64,000 bases of DNA from Doris montereyensis. Lineage: Eukaryota; Mollusca; Gastropoda; Nudibranchia; Dorididae. Where the stretch lies: NCBI GenBank assembly GCA_037039925.1, contig JAXRKP010000530.1:57501-121500 (forward strand). Reading direction: 5' to 3'. A program made the position numbers and the translations under genes. Of this stretch, positions 22,680-35,115 are shown piece by piece. Every line of letters starts with the position of its first letter. Position 1 is the stretch's first letter. The notes beneath the pieces are model-generated. The model ran no database searches. It was not told the DNA's origin and was given only the letters and a program-made list of their open reading frames with translations.

Positions 22680-24371
22680 GTAAGTAGCACTCATATTATA
22701 TTTATTTTCAAGAGGCCTTTTGTTATATAACCTGTATCTTTCTTTTAAAAGTTTCATGAACTTATAATCATGAGGATGCTGGTCTTAGATCTAGATCAGA
22801 CACATCCTTTTAGAACAGGATTTTGGGGGGAAAATTTTTTAATGTTGAGTGCAGAATTTAATTAAGGCACAGTTTCGTAAAAGGAATCGCAATTTTGAAT
22901 ATAATATGATGGACGTAGAATTGCATCATGTAACACTGAGTCAGATTTTAATGCGGTAACCGAAGGCTCAAAATTAGGTGTCGAGTTGCACTGGCCTATT
23001 AATTTTCATTGATTCGAAAGTTGGAAACATATTAGTTTCATTTATAAGCCGTACCTATGAACAAAAGAAACGCCATGATTTTTATTTTTACCAACCAGAA
23101 ACGAATTGACAAAAACGTACTAGATTCAAAGTTCAAAGATTAATCGCGAAAGGATGCACTTAGAATCTATCAAATCTAAACCTAGAGTATTATCACGGTG
23201 AAAAGAGAAAGAAACTTGTGACCTCCATGTCGTGATAGGCATCGATCAACTTTCGAACAGCCGACAATAATATTATTTTGCTAGCGCAGCTGCAGCACCA
23301 CCGTGTTAGTGTCTCTCATGAGTAGTCTCATCAAGGCAAAGTAGTTACAATATAGGTTGGTATCAAGACGGAGTCAGAAGTTATAGTACTCATCACCTCA
23401 GGTCCCAAGACCGTGCCATTCGAATAAAACGCCTTGAAGCCTTGTATTTGTAGAAAGCCAATAAAACTTCTGTGCTGAATGCTTGACCGAAGATTAGCGG
23501 ATTGCATCCTCATTCCGTTATCAGTCCATTGTGACTGTCAAAGAGCCGCGAGCATCTGTTGCTGTAGTACGGACGCTATCAATGCTCGCCTTATCGTATC
23601 AGACAAAATCCAACCTGGTGCTGTATTATGTGAACCTTGAATGACCTCCCTGGTCTGTTATTGGGGTTTCTTGCATACTTGTGGCCATGTAAATAATCAT
23701 TTAAGTATCAAAATTATTGTTAATCATTTCAACCAGCGACTTTAGGCGTATCATATGATGGTTTCCTACAAACAAAATAATGCAAGACGGATACCATAAT
23801 GAAACATAGGCCTATCAAATGATAAGCATCTTGTCTCCGATTCAAGGGGCGTAACATATGATATGCCTGTATTCTATTATGAAATTTCTTTAACTTCATG
23901 ATATGCCCAAATTCTAAATTCAAATTTCAACTCTATTTTTCAAGATATCGATTTGATATATTACATACAAATGGCCAGTACACATCTCTGGTTCATAGGA
24001 GTGACAAAAGCGTATCATATGATACGCCCCTGATCCATCATGCCCGCGATATACACTCAGACAAGACAAGTGAAACAAAAATCATGAAAATCGGTTGATA
24101 AATAAGCAAAGTATGAGCATGTTAATTTTTTCAAATTTTCAAATTGCTCTAGTTCAAAACTATGATTTTCCATCTTCGCCCCTATGCCAGTGCGTTTCTC
24201 ATTTGTTTGGGATTTTATTGCTATATTCTGAATTGCTTTTGAGAAAACTAAACAGAGATGAAAATGTTTTGAAGTTTGTGAATTATTCCTGTGAATTACA
24301 CACTTTCAATCTCAATTCATCCATTCTGAGTCGCCCAATATCAACATTCATTCTTCCTCTGTGCCTTTCAG
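22680..24371. other. Intron with a cluster of TATCATATGATA palindromes
   Basis: About 1.7 kb without supported coding sequence. At 23740-24030 the words GCGTATCATATGATG, GGCGTAACATATGATATGCC and GCGTATCATATGATACGC recur. No known element was recognised. AGATCT-like text lies at about 22785. Confidence 0.5.
24010..24027. repeat. Perfect 18-bp palindrome
   Basis: GCGTATCATATGATACGC equals its own reverse complement. Imperfect relatives lie at 23746-23760 and 23848-23868. It may mark inverted ends of a small element or be chance enrichment in AT-rich DNA. Confidence 0.7.
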
Positions 24372-24565
24372 ATTGAAATAGATGAGTGTGAGTCCAATCC
24401 ATGTCTCCACGCTGCCACCTGCATAGACTTAGTGTTTAACTATGAATGTGACTGCCCGTCTGGATGGACAGGACATAACTGCCAGATAGAGATAGATTAT
24501 TGTACTACTGAAATGTGCCGCAATAATGCAGATTGTTTTTCGGTTGTTGATGAATATTTTTGCAG
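24372..24565 (+). CDS. Exon: EGF-like modules 9 and 10
   Basis: Acceptor CTTTCAG|ATT, donor TGCAG|GTTAGT; phase 0 in, phase 2 out, 194 nt, intact. Module 9 is [20 protein letters not shown] and GWTGHNC. Module 10 starts [16 protein letters not shown] and YFC, and is completed by exon 26754. Both starts fit calcium-binding EGF. Confidence 0.93.
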
Positions 24566-24821
24566 GTTAGTATAAATGACATAAGTCTGTGAAACAATAA
24601 CCTTACCATAATGTCTTGCAATTGAAGAGCTCCGAGTTTGAGGCAAGATATTGTATGCAGCAACAATAACAAAAAGATAAAGAAAACAAGAACTAAGAAG
24701 ATAAGTAAAACGGTTTCCACAAATAGTGTATTTTGATGGTATTAAGCCACTGTTCGTAATGATTTAAAACACAGGTTTACAATCCAATTAGATTAAAGCA
24801 TTGTAAATGTTTTGCGCTGCG

Positions 24822-24969
<148 letters not shown>

Positions 24970-25149
24970 GTCCCCTCTTTTATATACCATTCACGGCAAG
25001 CACACAAACATACAAACACACACAAATACATACAAAGGAGAGGAACATAAAAAGAAACCCACTTCAAAGCCCTGGCTGGTTTCCAACTGGAGGGTATTTC
25101 CTTAGGCATTTCTTTTCTCTCAGGTGTTCTTAGGTAGAAGGTTAAAATC

Positions 25150-26753
25150 AATTAAATTAAAACTTGGCAATATTTGCATATGGCACATTTTGCTGTAAAA
25201 CTAGAATTATGCTTGCAAGGTCATTTGCCAAATTCTTCACTTCAGCACCCTAGCTGGATTCCAAGTGGAGGGTATCTCTTTAAGCTTTTCTTTTCTCCCA
25301 AAGATCGTCCCTCTTAGTTGGGTGGCACGAATGCTCCTGGGTAAACGCTGACCGAGGTCAGTGAGGTGTCGCCAGGTACCTTTCCCTCTTTGCTAGTTCC
25401 TCAGCGCGTAACGGTAATTTATAGGTCCAATTACATTATCCAGCTAAGATAGCCATCGACAGCAAATGTGAATGCGTCCCCCAACTTTAAGGAGAGTGTT
25501 GCGATGGACTGATGAAAGAAAATGATCAAAAATAGTTTCATTTTCACACTATGAAGGTCTCAATTATTTCAGTACAGTAAAAGACATAGGGCATGAATTA
25601 AAACGTTTTAAGGCAAACACTGCGATGACGAATGTCATGAAACTTTCACAAAATAAAGACAATACATACAAGTTTATTTTGACAAAAACCCATTTTGCGA
25701 TCATCACTGAACAGAACAATATCAACTTTTTGTAGCACTCCAATAATGAGAATAACGGGAACAAACAGTATGGAAGTAATAGCTCTTCAAACACATTGAA
25801 ATAATATACAGTGAAAGTAAAGCCGGTTAAGCCAGTGTCCATTAGACCTTTACTGAAAGATCTACTTACATGAAAAATCATCTTATGTGATGTGTGTGAG
25901 TTAGCTACCTGTGTGGTCGTGATTTGTAAGGGAAATCAATTTCTGTTATACTTGATTGTTTTATAGAAATTTACCCCGTCCACCATATACAATGATGTCA
26001 CGGTGAATTATGACAACACAGCAAGACGGAAAATAACTGAAAGAGGGGAAGGAAAGAAGTAGAGCCTACCAGTAGCACCCACCAACAGCCCACAGTATCT
26101 GTAGGCCTTGAGGCTCAGATATTATCTTTAGATAAGTTTGGATCAAAGTAGCTTCAATTCTTTAATTCGAGCCCCAAGCTTTCTATCAAGTGTATGTGCA
26201 TAGCGACCCGGAAAAATACAAATCAATACTCATGTAGCAATAGAAGGCCGACGTGTAATACATTGTGTAGCAATAGTTCTCCGAAAAAATTATTGAGTGG
26301 TGGGTATCCCAATACAATACTACAATAAAGGGGATGTATTGCTTTCATCTCATCTTTCATTTATCTGCTTCGTGCCGTGGGGCACATCAGGCCTTAACTT
26401 GATTCCCCTTTGTTACTTGCTGCGGTGCTTGCCTCATGCCAGGTCTTCCATCCTGCACTTTTGCTTTCCTTCTCCACTGTTCTTTTCCATGCTGATTTCC
26501 GTCATCCTGTTCTTCATTTTCCCTGTCGCTCTCGTGTCTAGGTTGGTGCAATTATATTGCAGTCGTTCTCTTGGTTTTTTAATATGTGTCTTATAAATTT
26601 CCGCTTTCTGTATCTCACTTCTTCATTTAAATGTTTTCATTCCTGATAGTAGCTTGTACAAGATCACCATATTTCATACATTCTTAAAAACTGACAACTC
26701 CTCATTCCTCCTCCCCTCCACTCTCTCATGGTTTATTTTTATTCAATAAACAG
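25150..26753. other. Intron sequence; one dispersed-repeat copy
   Basis: No exon is supported. At about 25960-26105 there is a minus-strand copy of a repeat also seen at 27755, 28255, 28490 (minus) and 44765, marked by AGTAGGACCTAC-type text and ACTGAAATTTACTCC. An open frame at 25564-25881 (minus) has no domain. Confidence 0.45.
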
Positions 26754-26878
26754 ATGTACTCCCAACTCTTACGGCACCAATTGTGAAAATAGAGTTGATA
26801 TATGCAGCAGGGCAGATCCATGTGTCAACGGTGGCTGTGCAGAGAACAATGGAAACGTAGCATGCAGCTGTCCTTTTG
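26754..26878 (+). CDS. Exon: EGF-like module 11
   Basis: Acceptor AATAAACAG|A, donor TTTTG|GTAATG; phase 2 in, phase 1 out. CTPNSYGTNC completes module 10. RVDICSRADPC, NGGC and VACSC begin module 11, and Cys6 comes from the next exon. The frame is open. Confidence 0.9.
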
Positions 26879-27086
26879 GTAATGTTACCAAAATATTTTA
26901 GTGGTATATTTTACAGAAATTATCAAATTAGAACTTGTTCATCATGAGGCAGCAGCAAAGAAAACTTAAAAGGAGTGATGAAAGACGCAAGGGTGGAAAG
27001 GACATTGATACACAAAGTTAGAAATGGATGGGGGCATTTTTTTAATAGCAATTTCAGGATTAGAACACTTGAACGCATTTTAAGAG

Positions 27087-27089
<3 letters not shown>

Positions 27090-27157
<68 letters not shown>

Positions 27158-27199
27158 GTGAGTGAGTGAGTGAGTGAGTGAGTGAGTGAGTGAGTGAGT

Positions 27200-27262
<63 letters not shown>
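27090..27262 (+). repeat. (GA)n with a (GAGT)n core
   Basis: GA runs at about 27090-27154 and 27206-27262 flank about 12 tandem GAGT units. The whole is purine-rich on the coding strand, unlike the CT-rich arrays elsewhere in the gene. Confidence 0.95.
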
Positions 27263-27263
<1 letters not shown>

Positions 27264-27529
27264 GAGGGAGAGCGTGATAGAAAGAAAGTGTAATATTGTT
27301 GGAGGGTTGGATTGTTGTTTGACTTGATCAACTTTTTGTATGCAGACAAAGTGCTTTCGATCTTCAGTTGTTTTGGAGTTTTTTCTCTATTCTGCCTCTG
27401 CATGCATTTAAAATATATATGTGTGCCCCTCTATGCTAATCATGGTACCAGAAACAACTTGGTCACGCTTGTTATTGACCAATATGATCTTACAAGTATT
27501 CTCAATGTTTTGCTTTGTTTTCAACTCAG

Positions 27530-27645
27530 ATTTTACTGGAGATCGATGCCAGCATAGAATAGACTACTGCAACACATCAGGTATTTGCAGTGATCGTGCA
27601 GCTTGCACCCCAGCTTAGATGACTATGACTGTGACTGTTTGCAAG
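27530..27645 (+). CDS. Exon: EGF-like module 12, one-base lesion
   Basis: Acceptor CAACTCAG|AT, donor CAAG|GTATCA. FTGDRC closes module 11; RIDYCNTSGIC and SDRAAC follow in frame. The frame then breaks at the CCCC run at about 27608-27611 (stop TAG at 27617) and resumes as LDDYDCDCLQ. The exon is 116 nt; one added base restores 117 and an unbroken EGF. A homopolymer sequencing error is the simplest reading, and a real frameshift is the alternative. Confidence 0.8.
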
Positions 27646-27754
27646 GTATCAAAATGTTATGCATGTTTTTTATTCTGCACAAAATATCTTTATTATAATG
27701 GATTGTAACATCACACAAATCACATCTGCCATAACACACAGGCTGATATTGTCA

Positions 27755-28595
27755 TTAGCATATGGATGGTTGATGGGCACTGCTAGTAGGCCCTACTTCT
27801 TACCTTTCACACTTTCACATATCTTTCTTTCAGCTTTCTGTTTCGCACCCTGAGATCTTTGCCTATGGTGAGCGGGATAAATTTCAATGAAACATACATA
27901 GTTATGAGCACTTTGTGTTAGTAGAATGAATAGGTGAACCATGTGTCTTAGTGTTGGCTGATAACATTTGTTCTATTCTGCTTCATTTCTTCACCATTTG
28001 TATTTTTATCTGTCATGTAACAATAGTCACTGTTTATAAAATAATTGCGTTGGAGAGCACTATTGATTTATCTATGCCTTCCAGATAACAAAAGGTAAAT
28101 CTTTCAACACATTTTTCCATTATAAAATATGCTATGTTTTGTCTGAAACATTTCTGGTAACTTAATGACGTTAATAAGGTTCCATTCATAAAGCTAGGCT
28201 ACGCATCACATGTATTACATTCCTCCTTTATCAATGTTTACTTTGATGATCACTTATGTTGGTGATTGGCAGGCACTCTTTGTAGGTCCTACTTCTTTCC
28301 GTTCACTCCTTAACTTTTACGATGTTTCCTCAATTATTCACCCTGAGATCACTGCATATGGTTGATGGAGTAAATTTCAGTGAAACAAACGAGCAATGAT
28401 CACTTTTCGTTGTTTGGGGAGAAGAGTGTAGGTGTTATACTTTGAATTTACTTTTCCTGAGCTTTGTTTCATTGACATTTCTCCGACCACCAGGATGAAG
28501 TAAGAGGAACAGCAAAACGAAAGATAAGTGAAAGAGTGAAAAGGAAGAAGTAGGATCTACCACCAGCAACCACCAACCACCCACACCTTGCATGA
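27755..28595. repeat. Dispersed repeat copies, two direct and one inverted
   Basis: Copies at about 27755-27895 and 28255-28390 share CCTACTTCTT, CACCCTGAGATC and TAAATTTCA.TGAAAC. A minus-strand copy at about 28490-28595 (GAAGAAGTAGGATCTACC) pairs with the second, 100 bp away. Other copies are near 25960 (minus) and 44765 (plus). Class unknown. Confidence 0.55.
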
Positions 28596-28769
28596 ACAAA
28601 GAAGTTGACTTTTTATAAAAAAATTTAGAGGATTACAATTTATATAACTTTTAAAAAATTTCTGCCTAGGAGTTAACAACCACAGACTGTATAGCACTGA
28701 GATGAGCATTGCAGTATGGATTTGTTTCTTTGAGACTCAAGAAAATTATGCAGTATTGTTGTTCACTTT

Positions 28770-29035
28770 GTTAAAGTAAAAGTAAAGTTTCTTCAAGGTC
28801 GTTACGGTCCACAGAGCCAGAGTTTATCCCGGTTTCAATAGCGTGAAGTAGAACATGGCCAGGATGCTAGTCTGACTCCCAAGCTAGTGCTTGTACCTAT
28901 TTCCTCCTGGGTAGAGTGGGCAAAATGCGTGTCTTTCCTAAGGAACACAACGTCTGACCTAGCTTAGCTACGATTCGAACCCTGGGACCTCGTGATCCTC
29001 AGTCCGGCAGTCTAGCTGCTCGGCCACCGATGCCA
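28770..29035 (-). mobile_element. SINE family 1
   Basis: Minus-strand copy with AAAGTTTCTTCAAGGTCGTT, ATAGCGTGAAG, CCAAGCTAGTGCTTGTACC, TTCGAACCC and a tRNA-like head at about 28965-29030. It ends about 95 bp before the acceptor of exon 29129. Confidence 0.8.
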
Positions 29036-29128
29036 CTGTTCACTTTGGATTCTGCTAAAATCATATTTTGTTAGTAGTTGAAACAAAATGACAGTACACT
29101 GATTTTAACTTATTTTTAAAAAAAATAG

Positions 29129-29268
29129 GATTCTCTGGAAGGAACTGCAGTGTCCAAGAAGATAGATGTTCCACTGCTGATTGCCCTGCAACTGCTACAT
29201 GCATCGATATGCTGGAGGAGTCTTTTGTAGGTGCCCCTTAGACAAAGATGGACCCGAATGTGACAAAG
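29129..29268 (+). CDS. Exon: EGF-like module 13 (last), one-base lesion
   Basis: Acceptor AAAATAG|GA, donor AAAG|GTACTT. GFSGRNC closes module 12; EDRCSTADC and ATATCID follow. The frame then slips between about 29205 and 29225 and continues as FCRCPLDKDGPEC. The exon is 140 nt, one short of 141. The polypyrimidine tract before the acceptor is weak (A-rich). A poly-G run lies at about 29282-29300 after the donor. Confidence 0.78.
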
Positions 29269-29937
29269 GTACTTTTTTTTTTGGGGGGGGGGGGGGGGGG
29301 GTTGTTGCTTTTCATTGAGAATGGTTTCAAACATGAGAATGAAGCCTTTTTAGAAAAAAAATGATATGCTACGAGACGACAAGCTCTTCTTGATATGGGC
29401 GTTTGCTCTTTTATCATATTGTTATCTTCGACCTTGAAATGTTGGGTATATGAGCAATAAAGTTGTTATAATGAACATGCCTCAATCTAGCTCTTTTAAC
29501 TCATTTCTACCAGTCTACAAGAATACTCATATCATCCATTCCCGACAAACTACGAAAATGGTCAAAGCACAGGCAAATGAGTCAGAAGACAATTCCAGTC
29601 CTTATCTCTATTATCCATCGCTATTTTTAATACCTACTTTTGTTTGGTCCTTTGGTCAACAATGCTCTGCATTTGAAATGAGAGGCTGTGGATTTCGATC
29701 TAGACTTAAAGACTAGCCTTCAATTTCACCTGGTGTTGAAAGTAAGTGTCAGTCAAGGTGTCTTTTTGGGGTCCAAACTACATGCAAAGTTGCTTCTAAT
29801 TTCATGACTATCAACATTTTTTCAATTTTTATAATATAAACACAACAATAAATGTGACTTTGTCCTAAAATATCGGAAGAGGTGAAAAAAAGATATTTTT
29901 GTTAAATTTTGGCATAAAGTCTTTCATTTGTTAACGG

Positions 29938-30960
29938 CAGTATAAAATATTTAAAATGTTACCATTGACCTAAGATTGAGAACATCTGGAAGGACCTTTA
30001 CCACAAAATTGTATGAATTATTACAATTCACCTAAGGTTGAGAACATCTGAAAGGAAGTTTACTTCAAAACATGTAAAATGTTACCATTGATCTAAAATT
30101 GAGAATATCTAGAAGAAACTTTACTACAAAATATGTGAAATGTTACCATTGATCTAAAATTGAGAATATCTGGAAGAAACATTGAGAACATATGAAAGCA
30201 ACTTTACTACAACATGTGTAAAATGTTTCCATTGACTTTTGATTGAGAACATAATATTTATTGAAGGAATTTTACTACAAACTGTAAAATGTTACCATTA
30301 ATCTAAAATTGAGAACATCTGGAAGAAACTTTACAACAAAAAACTTAACAACAAAATATGTAAAATGTCACCATTGATAAAAAAAAAATTGAGAATATCT
30401 GGAAGAAACTTTACTACAAAATATGTGAAATGTTATCATTGATCTAAAATTGAGAATATCTGGAAGAAACTTAACAACAAAATATGTAAAATGTTACCAT
30501 TAATCTAAAATTGAGAATATCTGGAAGAAACTTTACAACAAAAAACTTTACAACAAAATATGTAAAATGTTACCATTGATCTAAAATGGAGAATATCTGG
30601 AAGAAACTTTACTACAAAATATGTGAAATGTTATCATTGATCTAAATTGAGAACATCTGGAAGAAACTACAACAAAATATGTTAAATGTTATCATTGATC
30701 TAAAATTGAGAATATCTGGAAGAAACTTGACTATAAAATATGTGAAATGTTATCGACCTAAAATTGAGAATATCTGGAAGAAACTGTATAACAAAATATG
30801 TGAAATGTTATTGATCTAAAGTTGAGAATATCAGGAAGAAATGTTACAACAAAATATGTGAAATGCTATCATTGATCTAAAATTGAGAATATGTGAAGAA
30901 ATTTTACAACAAAAATTTGCTACCACTGACTAAGATTAAAAATATATGTAAGAAAATCAA
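29938..30960 (+). repeat. About 61-bp minisatellite, about 16 units
   Basis: Units carry AAATGTTACCATTGATCTAA, ATTGAGAATATCTGGAAGAA and ACTTTACTACAAAATATGTG, with many indels. AT-rich and non-coding. A lone related unit at 34184-34250 lies beyond the Mutator-like relic. Confidence 0.9.
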
Positions 30961-31739
30961 AATGTGAATAATATAAAAAATGCTATCCATCAAAAGAATG
31001 TATTTTATGAGGGAGCTTCATAAGTTTCAAATTTACTCTAAAATATAGCTTGCATAAAGGGTAGAAACTTTAACTTGGGAGGAAACACAAGAGACAGAGA
31101 AAAGAAGAAATGTGAATAATATAGAACTTTGAAGATCTGTATGGAATCAATGTTATATCAAACTCAGGAGTTTTGACACACCCATCCTCTTTTCCCCATA
31201 CCCAAAACAAGTAGAGAAATACTGAGAGAATCCAAGTGCATAAAACGACTTTGAAAACACAAATCACAAGTCTGAATTTCGAAGATTGTGTCAAAAGTAT
31301 CGAATTTGAGATTCTATCATTTTCATATGCTATAACTCTTCTAGAACCCATCTGTAATAGTACAAAACATGAAAACTATTTATAAATGAGGTTTTTAGCC
31401 CTAGACCAAAAATTTACACATTTTATCCAAAAATATGATAAATTTGCTCATCTATAGTCCTAATTTTGAAAATGAAAGGGGAGTGAATGGCTGTCGTGTA
31501 TAGTATTGATGTAAAGGGAAATTCCTCTCCCTTTGATATATAGTACATTTGGTATCGATGCTACAGCACCATGAGCCCCTGTTCATGAAATTTTCCTTAC
31601 CTAAGACAAAGAATTTCAGATGACATCAGCTGTTACACAATTTGACCCGACCTCTGAACTCTCTCAGTCAAAGTAATGTCACCGCGCATGCATACTGCAT
31701 GCATATTGCAGGTCGAAGGGTGCAGTTTTGTTCTATATT

Positions 31740-33270
31740 CTTGATATTTTTTTACGAATTTGCTTACTATGTCTCGACTTTCACGAAAAGCTCGAAACAA
31801 TAATCTGGCTAAGGCCAGGAAACAGCGTTGGACCGAGGATTAAGGAGATATTCCCTCTCAGGAAGCAACTGAATCTAATTTGGAAATGGAACCATCCACC
31901 AGCTCTGGAACACGTGATGGCTCCCCACCATGCTCCAGGTTTGGGCTTAGAGAATGTACATCTAGCTTTAGTTCTCATCCCTGGATTGTTTGGATATCCC
32001 CATCAGTGAACTGCCGTTCGATCCTCCTTCACTTGTTCATCGTTCTGAAACCAGGTTTGAGAAGAAGCTTGCCATGGCCAATGAACAACATGACGAAGAT
32101 AATGACACCATGGACTCAAACGGTGGCCTTGCCAAGACTTTGTGAGCTCAGCATGCTGACATTGTTTGTGTCACTCTTGTGCCCTCAGATTGGTTGCAGA
32201 TCTAAAGTGGAATGCCGTGTCAACACGTCAAAGCGCAAAGGATTCGCCGTGTGCGTTGAGGCCTTCTGCCGCAACTGTGATTGCATTGTGGCCTCCGCGT
32301 ATACATCAGATGCCGATACGTCAGCGTCAGGGCACCGTAAGCCGTTCACTATAAACACAGGAGTTGTTGTAGCCTGCCTCAAGAGTGATATGGCACCCCC
32401 ACAAACTTTCTAATGTCTGTGAGATACTTTATGTCATCCCTCCACAAGAAGACCTTCACGAAGCATGCCGAAGACATCTACGGTCTCAATGTAGAAGTGT
32501 CACAACAGATTTTTAGTAAGGCGGTAGCGGTGGTGAAAAAGAACATCAACAGCAGCCGGATGCCAGCATCAACATCACTGATCCGCTAGACGTCACCGTT
32601 AGTTTTGACGGAACATGGATGACGAGGAGCCATTCATCTCTTATTGGAATAGGATGTGAACAACGTTTTCTGACGAGTCGGTTTATAGCGTGTATGCCCA
32701 ATATTTATCTCATGCTTCTTGTTATTCAAAGGTACACTGGGCAAAAGGAAACACGGAAGCCTTACTGGCCATGCCATAGACAACATGTAAGTATTATGCC
32801 AGAGCTACTCGTGTGCACGACAACATTAAGGACATGAAGACAGCAATTTTTGCCAGCTTGAACCATGGCTACTCCACGGACAACCCTCAGCATCGGTACT
32901 GCCCACCTGGCATCGACTCCTGGTGCTTCTACAAGAAGGCCATCGCCCGGAGCATATTTCCTGGCCAGCATAAGCTCTGTATCCATACTCCTCTGGATTA
33001 CGACCGCCTGCATCAGCATGTTTGGCCCGTTTACCAACGTCTGACAGATGATGATCTTCTGCATCGATGCAGAATGCCAACGAAAGTGTTCACCATGCCA
33101 TCTGGACAAAATGCAACAAGACCCTCTGTCACTCGGCACCACGTGTCACATTTTCTATGTTTTCGGCTGTTGCCGAATTCAACTTTGGGGCTCAATCTGC
33201 TGAATTATATACTTTATTCTCATGACTTTTCCTCCTCAGATTTTTATCTGAATGTAGTTATTTTGTGAAT
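31740..33270 (+). pseudogene. Mutator-like transposase relic
   Basis: From about 31770 the frame reads SRLSRKARNNNLAKARKQRW and then a stop. About 32200-32290 carries RKGFAVCVEAFCRNCDC. About 32595-32660 reads SFDGTWMTRSHSSLIGIGC, the family's conserved first-Asp segment. About 32840-33060 reads FASLNHGYSTDNPQHRYCPP, GIDSWCFYKKAIA and VWPVYQRLTDDDLLHRC, then after a shift NANESVHHAIWTKCNKT. This matches the Mutator-like (PF20700-type) transposase common in invertebrate genomes. Several stops and frameshifts mean no function. Element ends were not found. Confidence 0.7.
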
Positions 33271-34475
33271 TGATTACACTTACATATGGCAAATACACTC
33301 CTTATAAGATAGTATCCATAACATGCATCAACATGGACATTGTGCAATAAAAAATTTAGATTATGGGTTGCGGAAATACAAAATTGCATGTTTTTCTAAA
33401 CATATTTTTTAGGTATACTTTTTGCTAAAAGTCAAAAACTTACATTTAGATTTGAACCAAATTTGGTATATAACTTTTTTTATAGGTTTGTCTAGTTTGT
33501 ATTAGAGGCTTTATGGGAAATAATTGATGGTAGTAATGTTATTGATGATTTAGTGTAAAAAATTGGTGTCTTTGGGATTTTGAAAGTTGATTTTTTTCCA
33601 ATATTTTTTCTCTCAGTAAGTAGATCAAATATCTAAAAACCGATATAATACAACCAAGACAGTTCTTTTACTACCTGTATCTCAAATTTGGTTGACTTTC
33701 CATGGTAATATTTTGACTGTTAGCGATTTGAAAAACGTAAACAAAATCCAATATGGCCACCGTTACCATGGCAACCGAAAGTTCGAGCAACAAAAAAACC
33801 ATTCCATTTCAATCACAGCATGATATCTTTTGTATGTGTGAAATATGAACATTATAGGTCCAATATTGATTATTTTGCTTCTTGGCCTTAAGAAGTGAAA
33901 ATTGTTGGATGGTGAATGAACGATTTATGATAAGTTGATGAATGTGTATGAAGCTAAACTGATTTTTCTGTAATTAGTTGGGGTTTTTTGTGTGTTTTGT
34001 TTCACCGCACTATCTATTTACTCATTTTTGCATCTTTATATATTTTTCCTTAAATCTATACATTTAATGATTAACTTAAGTTAAATGCATTGATGTAATC
34101 TTTTGTTTTTCAAATGGAAATTGTGATAACACAAGTTTAATTTCCTTTTTAAAGGATCAATAAAGATGATTGAATTGAATTGTATAATGTTACCATTGAC
34201 GTTAGATTAAGAAATGTCCTGGAGGAATGTGATAGGAAATATGTTGCATCTTGTAAGTACTTCAGATTGCCAAGTTTGAAATATGAGAATGAAATGAATA
34301 ACTACAAATAAGCGTATTATTTATTTATTGATTTACTAGATGGAATAAGTAAAACCATACTATTGCAAAGGAATGATAATATGTGAAGTTTTTTAGTATT
34401 TTTAAAAGTGCTTTTGAAGTAATGATACTTTATTTTTTACTGAAATATCATCAATCCGTCATCCCTTTTTAACAG
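33271..34475. other. Intron sequence; isolated minisatellite unit near 34184-34250
   Basis: AT-rich sequence. Text at 34150-34180 (GGATCAATAAAGATGATTGA) looks like the 3' end of a retroelement. A single unit of the 29938 array follows (ATAATGTTACCATTGACGTT, then AGGAATGTGATAGGAAATAT). No coding exon until 34476. Confidence 0.5.
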
Positions 34476-34641
34476 ATTGGGATCAAAATTGGGATTTCCA
34501 GTTTCTTGGCATTGACTGTTCATCTTTTGCACGTATGAATTACCCTGTCAGGCTGCAAAATTCAGAGTTCAGCATTGCTCTGTGGGTCCAGTTCTTTGAC
34601 ACGGAAGGAAATGCAACATTTTTCACTTTGTACTCATTGCC
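34476..34641 (+). CDS. Exon: LamG/pentraxin-like domain, part 1
   Basis: Acceptor TTTTTAACAG|AT, donor TTGCC|GTAAGT; phase 1 in, phase 2 out, intact. It reads WDFQFLGIDC, MNYPVRLQNSEFSIALWVQF and FDTEGNATFFTLYSLP. The FSIALWVQF strand is typical of the concanavalin-like sandwich of laminin-G and pentraxin domains. Joined to the last EGF through DKDW. Confidence 0.85.
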
Positions 34642-34884
34642 GTAAGTTACATTTCATTACGGTCATACAATATTTTTTTAAAGAAATTGAGACATTTTAT
34701 GATGAGAAAGTAAAGAAGATGATGGAGAGGAAACTGAAAGAAAATACTTGCGAATGTAAAAGAACGCTATTTATCATTTGTGTGTGTAATAAGATCAAGA
34801 ATGACCTATTGAGGTTTGAATGTTATTTTTACATTTCATTTCAAAACAATAACATATAATTTAAAACAACTTTTTCTTCTTCAG

Positions 34885-35115
34885 ATTTCCTAATAGTCTG
34901 AGCAACCAAGAGCATGTGTTATATTTAGACAAGCAGGGAGTCCACTTCAACGACAATGGTACCTTAGTCAGTATGCCCTATGGAGAAGTCCTCTATGAGG
35001 ATGGACAATGGCACTATTTGGTCATCAATGTCAATGGCCAAAGTGGTGAATTGAGTCTCATCCAGGACACGGTCCGATCAGTGCTGAGCTTTAGCCCTGT
35101 CATGTTTGATTTACA
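34885..35115 (+). CDS. Exon: LamG/pentraxin-like domain, part 2
   Basis: Acceptor TTCTTCAG|A, donor TTACA|GTGAGA; phase 2 to phase 2, 231 nt, open. It reads EHVLYLDKQGVHFNDNG and LYEDGQWHYLVINVNGQSGE, then LSFSPVMFDL. The DGQWHYLVI motif matches the W-H strand of LamG/pentraxin domains. Confidence 0.88.

Noticed and set aside
32762..33142. Antisense 126-codon open frame
   Set aside because: Opposite strand of the Mutator-like transposase relic, whose sense-strand motifs are recognisable.
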